Of a stretch of 64,000 bases of DNA, positions 60,931 to 64,000 are shown piece by piece. Within the stretch, counting starts at the first letter, position 1. Each line of letters starts with the position of its first letter. Origin of the DNA: Blasia pusilla (taxonomy: Eukaryota; Marchantiophyta; Marchantiopsida; Blasiales). The notes under the pieces were generated by a model. That model had not been told where the DNA came from, searched no databases, and was given only the letters and a program-made list of their open reading frames with translations. The stretch is taken from NCBI GenBank assembly GCA_050084515.1, contig CM114273.1, positions 17,918,001 through 17,982,000 on the forward strand, read 5' to 3'. The translations under genes and the position numbers were made by a program.

Positions 60931-63900
60931 GAGGAGTTAGAGGCAGAGACAAACATCTTTGGCATTTTGAAGAACTGAGAAAGAGTATTTACTTTATTTA
61001 ATTAAACTTCATATTTTACTCAATTTTTTGAGTCTTGATAGAATATCATTCACACATTAAATAGATTGGTTTCGGAATATTTGCAAGAATTGAACAAATA
61101 CATCTATTCTATTTTCAAGGATAGATCCTATAAATATTCCTAGTAGAGATGAGAAAGAAATCAGGATGGTTAGTTTGGATTCCCAACTCCAAAAAGTAGA
61201 TAACCCTCTTGTTGAGTCATCAACCATCCTCAAGGAGACACGTCCTCAACAACAAGGAGAGGATTCAATCCCGTATGACATTAGGGACGTCCTTGCATAT
61301 TTGAGGGATGAACATGTAACAAGGGTTTCTTCATCCCCGGGAGATGAGGAGAGTGTGGACACACATAAAGATGGAATACCACATATCTGTACTATTAATG
61401 GAGGATGGGGTTAGAGAAACCCTCCTCCGGCGTCGATATTTTTTTTTTTAAACTCTTATTCTATTGACAGGTGTTAGGAGCAATTAAGTTAAGAGATCCA
61501 AGGTGCCAAGAAAATTTTCCCTTCCTATCTATAGCACGGACATCTAACTAGTTCTACATGTGATGGGCTTGTGATCTCCTTTGGTGAATTGAAGAAGATT
61601 TTGTTGCACATGGTGGAGGATCTCATTGCATGAACATTGGAAGAGACTAAGGAAGGAAAATAGATGTGCGATGAATCTTTATGCACATGCAATTGTTTGA
61701 GCATCGAGGGATGAATATGGATTGGAGAAAGGTGACATTAGGGCTAGAACAAGTAATCCAAGGTTGAGGATCAAGGGATTTGGATGACATCCCACAATTG
61801 AGGAAGTGCAAAGAGCCATCAACACCGCCCATACCTAGGAATAGGAGCTCAAATCCTTATGTTATCAAACATGTACCATCATCTAGGAAAAATAATATTC
61901 TTGGCCATCAACCCTAGATGATCAAATTAGGGCAACCAGAATGGCACTTGAACCATCTCACCTTTGCCTGCTCAGGTTAACAAATCTCGATCATCCCTTG
62001 GTGCAACGATCTTTCTTTGACGACACAATAGTGTCACAAAATTTAACTACTTCATCATTGAAAGATTTGCAACCATCTCCAAGCCAAGCAAGACTAGTGT
62101 AAGGTCAAGAGGGCACCTTCTTGTAGGATGTGTCATTTTGGGCCGCCTTTGAAAATAAATTTGAGGATTTCGCAAAATTGAAAGGGAAAAAATCATCAAT
62201 ATCTCGATGTGGAGATGATGGAGTGAATCTTTGAAAAAAATATATCTCAAAGCTAAGATGATGAGAAATATGGTGCTGGTGAAAGTGGAACCCGAATACA
62301 AGAAAATCATCAAGCGAATGAAGAACAGGGATTGAAAAATCTTGGAAATTTTGCGAGAGTCACAAGCAAGAGTTAAGGAGTTGAGAGGATGATGGTGAAG
62401 ATGATTGATGTTGGTAGAAAGATTGAAAATAAAAAACCGTGATGTTCTAACATTGAAGGGTAAATTTATTTTGATTATGGATTGAGTAGAGATGGATACC
62501 TATTCCAGATCCGATTGGAAGATGATTACTCCTAAGTCTCAAAATTAACTTGTCACATTCAAGGTAGAAAGCATGTATTGCATGTCTTGAGTTGATTGGA
62601 TTGGTTCCACATGCTATTCATCGAATGTGTTCTCATGTTTTTCATATTTGTTGCTTGTGGAAATATCCATCTTGATCCTTAAATTATGCCTTCCAATTAC
62701 CAATCCTCAATAAATTCTACAAGTATTTCAAGAGACAGAGGAAAATTCAAGCTTGAGGTATGTAGGGAAATATTTCGGATTTGAATACAAAACAAGATTC
62801 CACTATCGGATCAACTACCAGAAGCAGAGAGACTTCAAGTTGAGGCAGATAAGAAACTTCATATGTTATGCCTCATTGATGAATGGAAAAAACTTGGCTC
62901 TCCTCTATACTAGCCTCCAGACGGATGGTGGAAGGATCCTACAATATCCATTCCATATTTGACCCATCTTCGAGTAATCTACAAACAAGTAATCGTAGAA
63001 AGGAGGCAATTTTCCTCTGAGGTAGAAGAAGAATTTACAAAATATGTAGAGAAAGATGGGTTGGGTTCTTAGTTCTATGTTGTATCCACTTCTAGATTCA
63101 GAAATAGAGGATCTACCATCGAGTCAATTAATTTAGTAAAACTATCTGATTGGAGGGCTACATTTTGTGAACGTGAATGCCAAAATGTAGATAGGATGGC
63201 ATTAGTGCCACACAACAGTCCGATTAGAACTCATTCTTCAAATATAGTAACTTAAAGGAGAATAATTGGAGAAAGTTCTTGTAGTCCATATATTTTGTAC
63301 ATTCATACTAACTTTTTGGAGAAGTTTAGTTAGCTCTCTTTTGTATAATTTATTTAGATTAAATACACCACACCATTTTTTGCACTACGTCATGTTGAGA
63401 AGCTTTGATTGAATTATAGAAAGAAGAATTAGGAATATAACAAAGTGAGAAAATATTAAAAATGCAACTCCAAACGGAAAAGAAAAGAAACCAGAATGAT
63501 GATTTTGTATGTAATGTTTTCCCTCTCAATGACTTTTCCTATCCTCATATTTGAATAGTTTTATACATTTCTTAATCTAGTAGAAGAGAAAATATGAGGA
63601 AGAATAATTTGGGATGATTCGGTTCAAAATTTTCTAAACCCAACCTAAAATTCTTAAGACGAATGAAGAATTAGATTTTCAAATGAAATTTTTTTTTATC
63701 ACTTCCAACAAAATAAACAAAAAATATAGAATAAGAACTTTGTACATTCCTCAATACTAAGTTACTAACCTTCTCTTTATTTCACTTTTTTTTTTTTTTC
63801 CTAATCAAAAAAATGTGCATCCCTAACAATGGGTAATATTTACCATTTTTTAATTTCAAACATCGACAAAAGAAAAACCAAAGGATCTTTGGATATTGAA

Positions 63901-64000
63901 ATGTTTTGTTTTCATTTCTTTTCAAAAATTAAAAATTTATCCTATGCAAACCCTTTCGACAACATTAGGCAATATCATTCCACTTTTGTTTGAAAAATGT
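60931..64000. other. AT-rich tail of the window, no supported gene
   Basis: ORFs here (for example 61166-61414 and 62753-62962) show no recognised domain. Homopolymer runs occur at 61439-61449 (T) and 63786-63799 (T). Protein-like composition around 62.2-63.2 kb hints at an unidentified decayed element. Confidence 0.35.

Overview
The window is nuclear DNA of a land plant. It has spliceosomal genes with GT-AG introns of about 100 to 1,100 bp and long AT-rich intergenic stretches. It also holds layers of decayed LTR, non-LTR, PIF/Harbinger, MULE and MITE-type elements. Only two intact host genes are visible in 64 kb. The R2-like (restriction-like-endonuclease) retroelement and the style of the MULE transposase make a non-seed plant plausible, but that is inference; nothing here fixes the species.

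Layout: 1-1076 is a minus-strand LTR-retrotransposon end (tRNA-iMet primer site plus LTR). 1202-3698 is a broken RLE-type non-LTR retroelement whose reverse-transcriptase palm is deleted. 7858-11014 (+) is an intact eight-exon ALA-interacting subunit (CDC50/LEM3) gene. 15.5-24 kb holds MITE-like elements, degenerate AGTCAT arrays, a LINE remnant, a second LTR copy lying between GA tracts, and a (GA)62 microsatellite. 24865-31144 is a 6.3-kb PIF/Harbinger transposon with matching 14-bp ends, a Myb/SANT-like gene (+) and a DDE transposase gene (-). A 1,030-bp solo LTR with a perfect 5-bp target-site duplication sits inside the transposase. 37907-41536 (+) is an intact five-exon GH28 polygalacturonase-like gene. 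48.3-49.4 kb and 58.1-59.5 kb are two members of a long-TIR element family; the second carries a copper-transporter (CTR/COPT) coding copy, as a Pack-MULE would. 50.3-57.3 kb is a block of minus-strand coding remnants led by a MULE transposase. It contains three minisatellites (23, 21 and about 71 bp units) and a recurring GTGGAATGG motif. 60.3-60.9 kb is a decayed receptor-like-kinase domain that starts where a MITE-like sequence ends.

The two host genes are not functionally linked: one is a P4-ATPase (flippase) partner in the secretory system, the other a cell-wall pectin enzyme. The rest of the window is best read as nested mobile-element history. The items most worth a second look are the Harbinger element with its datable nested LTR, the gene-carrying TIR element, the palm-less RLE retroelement and the motif-rich MULE block. 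All family assignments come from reading translations and motifs by eye; no searches were run.
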